Assembly: GCA_947482825.1 (NCBI GenBank)
Contig: CANKMT010000020.1
Location: forward strand, 1 to 62,182
Direction: 5' to 3'
From: Betaproteobacteria bacterium
Lineage (GTDB): Bacteria; Pseudomonadota; Gammaproteobacteria; Burkholderiales; SG8-39
Length of the DNA: 62,182 nt
Shown here: piece after piece, positions 1 through 8,619 of the stretch
How the letters are laid out: every line of letters begins with the position of its first letter
Position numbering within the stretch: position 1 is the first letter of the stretch
Notes under the pieces: generated by a model
Told to the model about the DNA's origin: nothing
What the model saw: the letters and a program-made list of their open reading frames with translations, nothing else
The model's database searches: none
Position numbers and translations under genes: made by a program

Positions 1-113
1 TCGATGGCAACTACCCGACCGGCATCAAAGTGTCCGACGCGCAGATGCACCAAGTGAATCTACGCCAGCACAGGGTGCTGCCAATGTGGAACTACACACT
101 TGTTCCGACATGA
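1..113 (+). CDS. ISAzo13-family transposase, C-terminal fragment
   Basis: Frame 3 from base 3 encodes about 36 residues ending at TGA 111-113. It contains the segments YPTGIKVSDAQM and WNYTLVP. These resemble the C-terminus of Rhodopirellula/ISAzo13-type DDE transposases, which characteristically end in a WNYT-type motif after a Y-P-x-G-x-x-V stretch. The catalytic DDE core is upstream of the window, so activity cannot be judged. Family assignment rests on motif recognition only. Confidence 0.6.
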   Translation, partial: DGNYPTGIKVSDAQMHQVNLRQHRVLPMWNYTLVPT

Positions 114-149
114 TCGAGAATGTGAATTTATTTTTGCGCGGACCCTAAG
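1..149 (+). mobile_element. Right end of an ISAzo13-like insertion sequence
   Basis: The window starts inside an insertion sequence. The end of a transposase frame stops at 111-113, and about 35 AT-rich bases follow before hsdS-like coding sequence resumes near 147-153. The exact terminus and any target duplication cannot be set because the left end lies outside the window. The same reading frame as hsdS contains two stops (111 and 123), so the element interrupts that gene. Confidence 0.6.
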
Positions 150-554
150 GACGATGCCGTCACGTTCGCCTCCTATCTGGTCAGGTTGCGGGTGAGTCAC
201 CGCATCATTCCCGAGTTCCTCAACTACGTTGTGAATTGCGGAGCATTTCTCGCGTTTGCGCGACGACTGGCCATTCCTTCGGTACAACAATCAAATCTGA
301 ATTCGACCCGTTACGGTCGGATGCTGATTCCTCTGCCGACCGTCACCGAGCAACGAACCATCTGCGAGCACCTCCATACTAAAGTGGGCGAGATGAAGCG
401 CGTAGTGACAACCATCGAATCCCAAATCGCCACCCTCACCGCCTACCGAAAGTCCCTCATCCACGAATGCGTCACCGGCCAGCGGCGGATCACCGATGCG
501 GATGTCGAACGGGCGCGGCACGGTAAAGCAGCGTCGATGAGCCCGGACCGATGA
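150..554 (+). pseudogene. hsdS: Type I restriction specificity subunit HsdS, C-terminal remnant
   Basis: Frame 3 from about 150 to the stop at 554 encodes the last half of a target-recognition domain followed by the coiled-coil helix of HsdS. The P-L-P-x-x-x-E-Q boundary motif (around 334-356) is present, then a long helix (KVGEMKRVVTTIESQIATL) and the common tail AYRKSLIHECVTGQ. HsdS normally has about 400 residues and two recognition domains; here the front is replaced by an ISAzo13-like element. A TTG at 186 could start translation, but a full specificity subunit cannot be made. The 3' end overlaps the next gene by ATGA. Confidence 0.75.
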
Positions 555-654
555 GCGCCAAGGACGCGAAGGTGGTGAATCGGAACGCACCGGCCAAGGC
601 GGCCTTGGCCCGGCCGTTGATCGCCGAGCAAAGGCCGGCGGAGTATGGCGGACG

Positions 655-681
655 AATTGTCTCGGCGCTGCGGAGACAATT
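655..681. repeat. In-frame palindrome 1 in DUF1016 fragment
   Basis: Nine-base arms AATTGTCTC (655-663) and GAGACAATT (673-681) are perfect inverted repeats around a 9-base spacer. The palindrome encodes the I-V-S-A-L-R-R-Q-L motif of the DUF1016 domain. Confidence 0.85.
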
Positions 682-708
682 GGAGAAGCGGGCGGAGCAT
701 GGGCGGGA

Positions 709-735
709 GATTTTGCAATCGCTGACTGCAAAATC
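709..735. repeat. In-frame palindrome 2 in DUF1016 fragment
   Basis: Arms GATTTTGCA (709-717) and TGCAAAATC (727-735) are perfect 9-base inverted repeats with a 9-base spacer. The stretch encodes I-L-Q-S-L-T-A-K-S, at the place equivalent to the IVSAL motif. Confidence 0.85.
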
Positions 736-817
736 GGCGGAGGAGTTCGGCCGGAGATATGGCGCCCGGAATTTGGCCAACATGGTGCCGTTTGCCGAGG
801 TGTTCCCCGACCTGAAG

Positions 818-842
818 ATTGTCCAGGCGGCGCCTGCACAAT
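818..842. repeat. In-frame palindrome 3 in DUF1016 fragment
   Basis: Arms ATTGTCCAGGCG (818-829) and CGCCTGCACAAT (831-842) pair at 11 of 12 positions around a single base. They encode I-V-Q-A-A-P-A-Q-L, equivalent to the second IVSAL motif of the full-length neighbour. Confidence 0.85.
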
Positions 843-873
843 TGACCGTGGAGCGGCGGCCGACGAATCACTC

Positions 874-1953
874 ATGAGAGCGAAGTCTTCCAAGGCATTG
901 ACCCGACCGTCCACCGCAAAAGCGGCGAAGCGCCCCGCCCGAGCGTTGGTGACGGATGTCCAGGAAATGATCCGGGAGGCGCGCGCCGGCGTTGCCCGCG
1001 CGGTGGATTCGGGATTGGTGACGCTCTACTGGCATGTGGGCCGGCGCATACGGGAGGACGTCCTGAAGGAGCGGCGGGCGGAGTACGGAGAGAAGATTGT
1101 GTCCGCGTTGGGGACACAATTGAGCGCGGAATTCGGGCGCGGTTTCGGGGTGCGGAATCTTTTCCGCATGGTCCGATTTGCGGAGGTTTTCCCGGATGAG
1201 TCAATAGTGTCCGCACTGCGGACGCTATTGGGATGGACGCATTTTCGCCAGATCATTGCCCTCGACGACCCGCTAAAACGCGACTTCTATGCGGAGATGT
1301 GCCGCATTGAAAAATGGAACACCCGGACGCTGGAGAAGAAGATCGGCTCGATGCTGTTCGAGCGTACCGCGCTCTCGAAGAAGCCAGACAAACTCATCCA
1401 GCAGGAGCTGGCAGCGTTACGTGACGAGGACAAACTGACGCCCGACCTGGTCTTTCGCGACCCCTACGTGCTGGATTTTCTCCGCTTGCACGATTCCTAC
1501 GCGGAGCAGGACATCGAGGCGGCGATTCTGCGGGAGATGGAGTCGTTCATTCTGGAACTGGGCGCTGGCTTCTGCTTCGTGGCGCGGCAAAAACGAATGC
1601 AGATCGACGACCTGGACTACCACCTCGATCTGCTCTTTTATCACCGAAAGCTGCGCCGGCTGGTGGCGATTGAATTGAAGCTACGGAATTTTGCAGCCGC
1701 CGACAAAGGGCAGATGGAGTTGTACCTGAACTGGCTCAAGCGCCATGAATGCGAACCAGGCGAGAGCGATCCGCTGGGCATCATTCTGTGCGCGGGCAAG
1801 CGAGCACAACACGTCGAGTTGCTGGAGCTGGAAAAGAGCGGCATCCACGTGGCGAGCTATTGGACCAAAGTGCTGCCACGGAAACTGCTGGAGCAGAAGC
1901 TGCAGGATGCGGTACGGCTGGCACGGGCGCGGCTGGAAGCCGGTAAAGACTGA
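874..1953 (+). CDS. DUF1016 (YhcG-type) PD-(D/E)XK nuclease
   Basis: A 359-residue protein with the two-domain DUF1016 layout. The helical N-terminal domain (about residues 20-150) contains ITLYWHVG-like and EYG-x-x-IV motifs and ends near LLGWTHFRQI. The C-terminal PD-(D/E)XK domain (about 220-350) has D-Y-H-L-D-L-L-F-Y-H followed by V-A-I-E-L-K, the Asp...Glu-x-Lys catalytic pattern. YhcG-type proteins are putative DNA nucleases often found inside or next to type I restriction operons. Here the gene sits between hsdS and hsdR, starting on an ATGA overlap with the truncated paralog and ending 2 bases before hsdR. A defence role is inferred from context. Two internal DNA palindromes encode its IVSAL motifs. 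Confidence 0.85.
   Translation: MRAKSSKALTRPSTAKAAKRPARALVTDVQEMIREARAGVARAVDSGLVTLYWHVGRRIREDVLKERRAEYGEKIVSALGTQLSAEFGRGFGVRNLFRMVRFAEVFPDESIVSALRTLLGWTHFRQIIALDDPLKRDFYAEMCRIEKWNTRTLEKKIGSMLFERTALSKKPDKLIQQELAALRDEDKLTPDLVFRDPYVLDFLRLHDSYAEQDIEAAILREMESFILELGAGFCFVARQKRMQIDDLDYHLDLLFYHRKLRRLVAIELKLRNFAAADKGQMELYLNWLKRHECEPGESDPLGIILCAGKRAQHVELLELEKSGIHVASYWTKVLPRKLLEQKLQDAVRLARARLEAGKD
1096..1120. repeat. In-frame palindrome 4 in DUF1016 nuclease
   Basis: Arms ATTGTGTCC (1096-1104) and GGACACAAT (1112-1120) are perfect inverted repeats with a 7-base spacer. They encode I-V-S-A-L-G-T-Q-L. Confidence 0.85.
1203..1229. repeat. In-frame palindrome 5 in DUF1016 nuclease
   Basis: Arms AATAGTGTCCGC (1203-1214) and GCGGACGCTATT (1218-1229) match at 11 of 12 positions; the exception would be a G-U pair in RNA. 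The spacer is 3 bases. The stretch encodes S-I-V-S-A-L-R-T-L-L. Confidence 0.85.
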
Positions 1954-1955
1954 CC

Positions 1956-4877
1956 GTGGTCAAACGGAAAAAGCCGCCGGAGCTGACCTTTCAGAAGCAC
2001 ATCGCGGATTACCTCGTCCGCGAGCAAAAGTACGCCGTGCTGGATCAGTCCGACATCACGGACACCGAACATTTCATCGCCGAAGACCAGCTCTGGGCGT
2101 TTCTCAAAGCCAGTCAGGCCGACACGCTGAAAAAGCTGGTGGACGACTACGGCACGGACGCGCGGGAGGAAGTCTTCAAGGCGTTACGCAAGGAACTGGA
2201 GCACACGCCGCTGTGGATGCTGTTCCGGCAGGGCCTGCCGGTGCGAGGGCTGAAATTCCAACTCTATTATTCCAAGCCCCGTTCGGCGGAAAGCGCCGGC
2301 GTCAAAGGCTACGCCGAAAACCGCATCACCTTCCGTCCGCACTTCTACTTCGGTGAATCGAACCACGAGATCGATTTCGTCTTCTACCTCAACGGCCTGC
2401 CGATCGTGGCGCTGGAACTGAAGCACGAGGCCAATCAGAACGTGCATGACGCGGTGTCGCAGTTCACCAAGCGCGACCACACGCACAAGATTTTCCAGCA
2501 CCCCTTCCTCTACCTCGCCGCCGACACCTGCGACGCGATGGCCGCGACCGACCCGCGCAAGGAAGAGAACTTCCGCTGGCACAACATGGGGCTGACGAAC
2601 ACGCCCACGAATGCCAACGAGTATCCGGTCGAGTTCCTTTACCGCGAAGTGCTGTCGCGGGATCAACTGCTGGAGGCTCTGTCGTTCTTCCTCGTCCGCG
2701 TGACCGAACGCGAAGCGGAGGGCGATAAACAGGCGCGCCCGGCGTCTACCATCTTCCCGCGCTATCACCAAAGCAGGCTGGTGCGGAGGGTGGCGGAGGA
2801 CATCACGGCCCACTTCGTCACGGCGGGCGACATTGGCAAGAAGTATCTGGCCGACCATTCCGCAGGCAGCGGCAAGACGCTCTCCATCTGCTGGCTTGCC
2901 GACCGGTTGCACAGCCTCTACAAGCCCGGCACCAACGAAAAGCTGGTGGACATCACCTTCATCCTCACCGACCGCAAGTCGCTCGATACGAACATCCGCG
3001 AGGACATCGACAAGTTCACCCACCTCAAGGACGTGGTGGGTATCGCGAAGAAAGCCGACGACCTGCCGCGTTTCCTCAAGGAGCGCAAATCCATCATCGT
3101 CACCACGCAGCAGAAGTTTGCCTGGGTGCTGGAGGAGATTCAGAAGAACCCGGAATTGAAGAAGTTGCGGGTGGCGTTCCTGATCGACGAAGCACACCGG
3201 TCGCAGGAAGGCCACATGGGCGCAGCCATCCGCCTGCCGTTCCGCAAGGAGGGCGAGCCGGACAATGAGACGCCCGAGGAGGATCTCGAAGAACAGATTG
3301 CCAAGGTCATCCGCGAGCACGACCTGAACCAATTGTTCGTCGCCTTCACCGCGACACCGGCACCGGCCACGGTGTCGATGTTCGGCAAGCCGTTCGACAC
3401 CTATACCGAAGCGGAGGCCATCGCCGAGGGCTACATCGTGGACGTGGCGGCGAGCATCATTTCCTACAAGACGCTCTACAACCTGCATTGCCCCATCGTT
3501 CCGAAGCCGAACGAGGAAAAGCTGTACCCCAAGGGCGTCGTGTCCAAAGCGCTCCAGAACGTGGCGTTTCAGGACGACGGGCTGATCCAGTACAAGGCCG
3601 AGGTAATGCTGCGCATCTTCGAGAAAGACGTGAAGCCGCTCATCGGCGGACGCGCCAAGGCGATGATCGTCACCTCGTCGCGCGTGGCCGGACTGCGGTA
3701 TTTCAACATCATCAAGGAAAAACTCAAGGAGCGCGGTGCCGACTACAAGGTGCTCTATGCCTTTTCGGATTTCGTGCACCCGGAGACCAATGCGGCCATC
3801 AGCGAATACGCAGTGAACGAGTTGCAGACGGGCGAGTTGATCGAAGACCGCTTCGAAGGTGACGACTACCGGCTCATGGTGGTGGCGAACAAGTTTCAGA
3901 CCGGCTTCGACCAGCCCTTGCTTGCGGGCATGTTCCTCGACAAGCCGGTGCTGGATCGCAACGCCGTGCAGACGGTTTCGCGGCTGAACCGCTGCCATCA
4001 CGGCAAGAAGGATGTCGTGGTCGTGGACTTCACCAACAACGCCAAGCAGATCCTCAAGGCGTTCGCGAAGTATCGGAAAGGCACGCCTTTCGAGCCGGAG
4101 GAACCGGACAAGGAACTTTGCCCGAAGCTGCGCGCAGAGATCCTGGCCCTCGGCGTTTTCACGCAGAAGGATGCCGCCGACCTGCTTACCCTGGTCAAGA
4201 CCGGGTCGGATGCAGAGGTGCAATACAAAGTGAACGCCCTGCGGCAGCGTTTTCAGGAAAAGCTACCGGATTGGGAAAGCCGCAAGGACTTCGTCTACCA
4301 GCTGGCGAGGCTGGTGAAGAGCTTTCAATTCCTCACCTGCTTCTTCTCCTATCCGCCCGAGATTCAGGAATTCGTCTCGTTTGCCGAATGCATTGGCCCG
4401 CAGCTCGTCAAGATGGGGACCATTTCAGATCTGATGAAGCAGATTCGGGCAACGGAAGTTACCAAAGCCGCCGTGGAGTTCCAGGGAATCATGACAGGAG
4501 GCGGCCCCATCAAACTTCAGCCGAGCACGGGAAAAAAGACCTCCGGTCCGCCACCTGCGAAGGTGTCTGTGCAGGACATGATCAATGAGATCAAGACCCG
4601 GTTCGAGATCACCGACGAGCAAGCGCTTTACATCAAACAGGTGACGGAAGAGAAGGTCGCGGACCCGGTGATTCGCGCGACCGTCAGTTCCCACAAGGAC
4701 GACCCTATCTACCTCGAAGGCGCCTATCGCGGGCAGGTGAACGAAGAGATCCAGGACGCCTACGACGAACGAGGGCGCTACGAAGAGCTGTCGGACCTGA
4801 AGTACACGGATGCCGGCGGCATCTTCGACATCATGGCCGTGACTGTCATCCAGACTCATCTGTCGCTGGCCGCCTGA
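1956..4877 (+). CDS. hsdR: Type I restriction endonuclease, R subunit HsdR
   Basis: A 973-residue motor/nuclease subunit of a type I restriction complex, which needs HsdM2HsdS to bind DNA. Near residues 135-157, E-I-D-F-V...A-L-E-L-K is the RecB-like PD-(D/E)XK nuclease. HSAGSGKT (about 301) is Walker A, LIDEAH (about 410) is the DEAH box, FTATP is motif III and QTVSRLNR is motif VI of the superfamily 2 translocase. The C-terminal helical region binds the methylase core. Start is GTG at 1956, 2 bases after the DUF1016 stop. The frame is intact although hsdS is broken, so it may be inert unless another HsdS is available; hsdM must lie outside the window. Confidence 0.93.
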   Translation: MVKRKKPPELTFQKHIADYLVREQKYAVLDQSDITDTEHFIAEDQLWAFLKASQADTLKKLVDDYGTDAREEVFKALRKELEHTPLWMLFRQGLPVRGLKFQLYYSKPRSAESAGVKGYAENRITFRPHFYFGESNHEIDFVFYLNGLPIVALELKHEANQNVHDAVSQFTKRDHTHKIFQHPFLYLAADTCDAMAATDPRKEENFRWHNMGLTNTPTNANEYPVEFLYREVLSRDQLLEALSFFLVRVTEREAEGDKQARPASTIFPRYHQSRLVRRVAEDITAHFVTAGDIGKKYLADHSAGSGKTLSICWLADRLHSLYKPGTNEKLVDITFILTDRKSLDTNIREDIDKFTHLKDVVGIAKKADDLPRFLKERKSIIVTTQQKFAWVLEEIQKNPELKKLRVAFLIDEAHRSQEGHMGAAIRLPFRKEGEPDNETPEEDLEEQIAKVIREHDLNQLFVAFTATPAPATVSMFGKPFDTYTEAEAIAEGYIVDVAASIISYKTLYNLHCPIVPKPNEEKLYPKGVVSKALQNVAFQDDGLIQYKAEVMLRIFEKDVKPLIGGRAKAMIVTSSRVAGLRYFNIIKEKLKERGADYKVLYAFSDFVHPETNAAISEYAVNELQTGELIEDRFEGDDYRLMVVANKFQTGFDQPLLAGMFLDKPVLDRNAVQTVSRLNRCHHGKKDVVVVDFTNNAKQILKAFAKYRKGTPFEPEEPDKELCPKLRAEILALGVFTQKDAADLLTLVKTGSDAEVQYKVNALRQRFQEKLPDWESRKDFVYQLARLVKSFQFLTCFFSYPPEIQEFVSFAECIGPQLVKMGTISDLMKQIRATEVTKAAVEFQGIMTGGGPIKLQPSTGKKTSGPPPAKVSVQDMINEIKTRFEITDEQALYIKQVTEEKVADPVIRATVSSHKDDPIYLEGAYRGQVNEEIQDAYDERGRYEELSDLKYTDAGGIFDIMAVTVIQTHLSLAA

Positions 4878-5158
4878 GTTCATGATTGAGCGCGGCGCGA
4901 GAGTCAATCAGGCGCTCGACGGAGTATTGGTCGAGCCGGTAGCTTTTCAGGGCTGAGACTTTGGGTTGCAGCCCGCCGAGCAAGAGGCCGATTTTGCATT
5001 GTTTCAGCTTGTTCGCGTTGGGCTGATGGCAGCAATTCGCCTCGAGACCCAATAAAGACGCGGGGGTTGTGATGAAAATGGCAGCAATAGGCCGGCCTAC
5101 CGAAGCGCGACCAGATGCGCCGCACGGCAACCTCCGAGGCAAACTAAAATAGCGGGCC
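4878..5158. other. Non-coding gap between hsdR and mutS
   Basis: This 281-base stretch holds no convincing gene. It contains a pair of ATGGCAGCA repeats (listed separately), and an AT-rich TAAAAT stretch lies just before mutS. A leftward frame ending in SYRLDQYSVERLIDSRAALNHEL-like residues runs into the hsdR antisense and has no recognised family; it may be a transposase relic. Confidence 0.5.
5026..5086 (+). repeat. Twin ATGGCAGCA repeat pair, 52-base period
   Basis: ATGGCAGCA occurs at 5026-5034 and 5078-5086. The same 9-mer pair with the same 52-base period occurs in reverse orientation at 26473-26533, and the 43 bases between them match at about 24 positions. Shared spacing and intervening similarity indicate a common origin. 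Short repeats at about 50-base intervals are a feature of IS21-family ends, so a decayed IS21-type terminus is one possibility. Confidence 0.55.
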
Positions 5159-7723
5159 ATGAAACCACCCGTCCTTGCCGCAGCCGAAGGTACTTCTTCG
5201 CAAACGCCGATGATGCAGCAATACCTGCGCATCAAGGCCGAGCACCCCGACGTCCTGCTCTTCTACCGGATGGGCGATTTCTACGAACTGTTCCATGACG
5301 ACGCCGAGAAAGCCGCGCGGCTCATGGACATCACGCTCACCGCGCGCGGCGCCTCGGGCGGCAAGCCGATCCGCATGGCCGGCGTGCCGTATCACGCGGC
5401 GGAGCAGTACCTCGCCAAGCTCGTGAAGATGGGCGAGTCGGTGGCGATCTGCGAGCAGATCGGCGACCCGGCGACCTCGAAAGGACCGGTGGAGCGCAAG
5501 GTCACGCGCATCGTAACGCCGGGCACGCTCACCGATTCGGCGCTGCTGGACGAAAAGTCGGACAACATCCTCCTCGCGATCAGTTCGGACAAGTCGACGG
5601 TGGGGCTCGCATGGCTCTCGCTCGCCAGCGGCGAATTGCGCGCGGCCGAGATCGCGCCGCAGATCCTCGCCAGCGAGCTTCGTCGCATCGGCCCGGCCGA
5701 GATTCTGGTGGCCGACTCGAGCGCTTTGATCGGGGAACTCGGCGCCTTCACCCTCACCCGCCTGCCCGAATGGAGCTTCGAGTTCGAATCGGGACGCAAG
5801 CGCCTGCTCGAACAGTTGGGCGCGGCTTCGCTCGCAGGCTACGGCTGCGAAGACCTGCACCCGGCCATCGGGGCCTGCGGGGCGCTGCTCGACTATGCGC
5901 GCAAGACACAGGGCCAGGCGCTCGCCCACGTGGTCTCGATCAGCACCGAGCGCGCCGGCGAATACGTGCGCATGGATGCGGCTACCCGGCGCAACCTCGA
6001 GATGACCGAGACGCTGCGCGGCGAACCCTCGCCTACGCTGTTCTCGCTGGTCGATGAATGCGCGAGCGGCATGGGCAGCCGGCTGCTGCGCCACTGGCTT
6101 CACCATCCGCTGCGCAATCGGGCGATTGTCGGTGCAAGACACGAGGCGGTCGCGACGCTCGGCGATTCGGCGGGCGAACTGCACAAGGTGCTTCGGCGTT
6201 TCTCCGACGTGGAGCGGATCGCGTCCCGCGTGGCACTCAAGAACGCCCGTCCCCGCGACCTCTCCGCGCTGCGCGACAGCCTTGCGCTGCTGCCGGACCT
6301 CACGACGCAGGTGCCCGAAGGCGCCCCGCTGTTCGTCGAACTGAAATCCGATCTCGCAAGGCCCGAAGATTGCACCGACCTGCTCGCCCGCGCGATCGCA
6401 CCGGAACCCTCGGCGCGCGTGATCGACGGCGGAGTGATCGCCGACGGCTATTCGGCCGACCTCGACGAACTGAGGAAACTCCAGTCGAACGCCGGCGAGT
6501 TCCTGGTCGAACTCGAAGTGCGCGAGCGCGCGCGCACCGGCATCGCCAACCTCAAGGTCGAGTACAACCGCGTGCACGGGTTCTACATCGAGGTCACGAA
6601 CTCGCACTCGGAAAAAGTCCCGGACGACTACCGGCGCCGCCAGACGCTGAAGAACGCCGAGCGCTACATCACCCCGGAGCTCAAAACCTTCGAGGACAAG
6701 GCGCTGTCGGCCAAGGACCGCGCCCTTGCGCTGGAGAAGTCGCTCTACGACGCGCTGCTCGATTCGCTCGGTGTGCATGTCGCGCAACTCCAGCGCATTG
6801 CGCGGGCGCTGGCCCAGGTCGACGTGCTCGCGTGCTTTGCGCAGATCGCGGCACAGCGCGGCTGGTCGCGCCCCGAGTTCGTGGAGGAAACCGTGCTTGA
6901 ATTCGAGGCCGCGCGGCACCCGGTGGTCGAGGCGCAAGTCGAGCATTTCATCCCGAACGACACCCGCCTGGGCCCGGCGCGAAGATTTCTCTTGATCACC
7001 GGCCCGAACATGGGCGGCAAGTCCACTTACATGCGGCAGGTGGCGCTGGTTACACTGCTCGCCCACGTTGGCAGCTTCGTGCCCGCCAGTCGTGCGTGCC
7101 TCGGCCCCATCGACCAGATCTTCACGCGCATCGGCGCGGCCGACGACCTCGCGGGCGGGCGTTCCACGTTCATGGTCGAGATGACCGAGTCGGCCAACAT
7201 CCTGCACAACGCCACCGCGCACAGCCTCGTGCTGATGGACGAGGTGGGGCGCGGCACCTCCACGTTCGATGGCCTCGCGCTTGCCTGGGCGATCGCGCGG
7301 CATCTGCTCGAGCGCAATCGTTCCCTTTCTCTCTTTGCGACGCACTATTTCGAGATGACGCGCATCGCCCAGGAGTACAAAGAGGCCGCCAACGTGCACC
7401 TCGACGCGGTCGAGCACAAGGACAGCATCGTGTTCCTGCATGCGGTCGAGGAAGGCCCGGCTTCGCAAAGCTACGGCCTGCAAGTCGCGGCGCTTGCGGG
7501 CGTGCCCAAGGCGGTGATCCGCACCGCGCGCAAGTACCTGCAGATGCTCGAGGATGCGAGCCTGGCCCGCGGCGGACAGAGCGATCTCTTTGTCGCCGCG
7601 CAAGCGCAACCGGATCCGGAGCCCGCCGCCGGGCCGCTGCGCGAGGCGCTCGACCAGGTCAACCCGGACGAACTCTCGCCGCGCGACGCACTCGAACTGA
7701 TTTACCGGCTCAAGAAACTGTGA
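5159..7723 (+). CDS. mutS: DNA mismatch repair protein MutS
   Basis: An 854-residue protein, normal length for MutS. It recognises base mismatches and starts repair with MutL. The mismatch-reading motif G-D-F-Y-E-L-F is at about residues 40-46. The ABC-type ATPase carries GPNMGGKST (about 614-622), the signature and Walker B region ending in [12 protein letters not shown], and the switch ATHYFEMT. The C-terminal helix-turn-helix tail ends in [16 protein letters not shown], typical of the family. ATG at 5159 is used; no strong Shine-Dalgarno sequence is visible. Its TGA overlaps the GTG of the next gene (GTGA at 7720-7723). Confidence 0.97.
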   Translation: MKPPVLAAAEGTSSQTPMMQQYLRIKAEHPDVLLFYRMGDFYELFHDDAEKAARLMDITLTARGASGGKPIRMAGVPYHAAEQYLAKLVKMGESVAICEQIGDPATSKGPVERKVTRIVTPGTLTDSALLDEKSDNILLAISSDKSTVGLAWLSLASGELRAAEIAPQILASELRRIGPAEILVADSSALIGELGAFTLTRLPEWSFEFESGRKRLLEQLGAASLAGYGCEDLHPAIGACGALLDYARKTQGQALAHVVSISTERAGEYVRMDAATRRNLEMTETLRGEPSPTLFSLVDECASGMGSRLLRHWLHHPLRNRAIVGARHEAVATLGDSAGELHKVLRRFSDVERIASRVALKNARPRDLSALRDSLALLPDLTTQVPEGAPLFVELKSDLARPEDCTDLLARAIAPEPSARVIDGGVIADGYSADLDELRKLQSNAGEFLVELEVRERARTGIANLKVEYNRVHGFYIEVTNSHSEKVPDDYRRRQTLKNAERYITPELKTFEDKALSAKDRALALEKSLYDALLDSLGVHVAQLQRIARALAQVDVLACFAQIAAQRGWSRPEFVEETVLEFEAARHPVVEAQVEHFIPNDTRLGPARRFLLITGPNMGGKSTYMRQVALVTLLAHVGSFVPASRACLGPIDQIFTRIGAADDLAGGRSTFMVEMTESANILHNATAHSLVLMDEVGRGTSTFDGLALAWAIARHLLERNRSLSLFATHYFEMTRIAQEYKEAANVHLDAVEHKDSIVFLHAVEEGPASQSYGLQVAALAGVPKAVIRTARKYLQMLEDASLARGGQSDLFVAAQAQPDPEPAAGPLREALDQVNPDELSPRDALELIYRLKKL

Positions 7724-8604
7724 TCCGGGCCTGGGTCGCAGCGGCCCTCTTCGCGGCCGCCTTCACGGCCGTCGCGCAAATCGCTGAACGGCCGCCGTTC
7801 GCCTTGCTCGGCGACGTGCCCTACTCGGAGGCGAACGCGAACCTGCTCGATTCGATGATCGACGAGATCAATGCGGAAAAGCCCGCGTTCGTCGTTCACC
7901 TTGGCGACATCACCGGGCGCGACTGTAGCAACGCCTGGCTGGAGGCGAGGCAGAAGCAGTTCGCGCGCTTTGCCGCGCCTTTCGTCCTGGTCGTCGGCGA
8001 CAACGAATGGACCGACTGCCACATCACCGGCCACGATCCCATGGAGCGCCTGGCGAAGGTGCGCGCGTTGTTCCATTCAGGCACCGTCAGGCTGCCCGCG
8101 TTTGCGCGGCAGTGGGACCGGTATCCGGAGCACGTGCGGTGGATCCATTCGGGCGCGTTGTTCGTGGGCCTCAACGTGCCCGGCAGCAACAACAACCTCG
8201 GCCGCACTAAGGCAATGGATGCCGAGCACGCTGCGCGCATGAAGGCCGTGTTCGAATGGCTGGACGAGGCAGTAGCGATCGTCCGGGCTTCGAACGAAAT
8301 CGAATCCATGATCGTGATGATGCAGGCGAACCCGAACTTCGAAGAACGGATCCGCCTTTCCGTGGCGTCCGACGGCTACGCCGGCCTGCGCGAGAAGCTC
8401 GCAGCGATCTCGAACGCCCTGGGCAAGCCGCTGGCGGTCGCGCACGGCGATTCCCACATATACAAGTTTGACAAGCCCTCGAAGAGCGCGCCCGGCTTGT
8501 GGCGCGTCGAAGTCGACGGCTGGCCGTGGATGGGATGGGTCAAGGCGCGGACTACGCCGGTCCCGGCCAAGCCGGTGGCTGCGGAACGACGCCTCCATAA
8601 CTGA
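7720..8604 (+). CDS. Exported calcineurin-like metallophosphoesterase
   Basis: A 294-residue protein starting at GTG 7720, overlapping the mutS stop. Residues 1-20 form a signal peptide ([18 protein letters not shown]), so it is probably periplasmic. Metallophosphoesterase motifs are visible in order: G-D-V-P-Y (first metal Asp), H-L-G-D-I-T-G, V-V-G-D-N-E-W and a late H-G-D-S-H. These bind two metal ions in calcineurin-like enzymes. The substrate is unknown. Coupling to mutS is by overlap only and does not imply a repair role. Confidence 0.8.
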   Translation: MIRAWVAAALFAAAFTAVAQIAERPPFALLGDVPYSEANANLLDSMIDEINAEKPAFVVHLGDITGRDCSNAWLEARQKQFARFAAPFVLVVGDNEWTDCHITGHDPMERLAKVRALFHSGTVRLPAFARQWDRYPEHVRWIHSGALFVGLNVPGSNNNLGRTKAMDAEHAARMKAVFEWLDEAVAIVRASNEIESMIVMMQANPNFEERIRLSVASDGYAGLREKLAAISNALGKPLAVAHGDSHIYKFDKPSKSAPGLWRVEVDGWPWMGWVKARTTPVPAKPVAAERRLHN

Positions 8605-8619
8605 AGGCGCCGCGGAATC

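Larger units (their letters stand above)
551..877 (+). pseudogene. Truncated DUF1016 N-terminal domain protein
   Basis: This is a 108-residue frame whose middle aligns with the N-terminal domain of the full DUF1016 nuclease immediately downstream. RPAEYGGRIVSALRRQL matches RRAEYGEKIVSALGTQL there, and FGRRYGARNLANMVPFAEVFPD matches FGRGFGVRNLFRMVRFAEVFPD. It lacks the first helices and the whole PD-(D/E)XK nuclease domain. The unit AE(Y/H)G-x-x-I occurs twice, as if a short module were duplicated. It overlaps hsdS upstream and the nuclease gene downstream (ATGA at 874-877). It could be a remnant of tandem duplication or a small partner protein; I cannot tell which. Confidence 0.6.

Noticed and set aside
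2184..4223. Long leftward open frame of 679 codons opposite hsdR
   Set aside because: Antisense shadow of a high-GC gene; its residues show no family and the rightward frame has all HsdR motifs.
4846..5235. Leftward frame in the hsdR-mutS gap with residues like SYRLDQYSVERLID
   Set aside because: No family recognised; it extends antisense into both neighbours, so it is not called as a gene, though a transposase relic is possible.
5144..7609. Leftward open frame of 821 codons opposite mutS
   Set aside because: Shadow of mutS codon bias; Arg/Ala/Gly-rich, no motifs.
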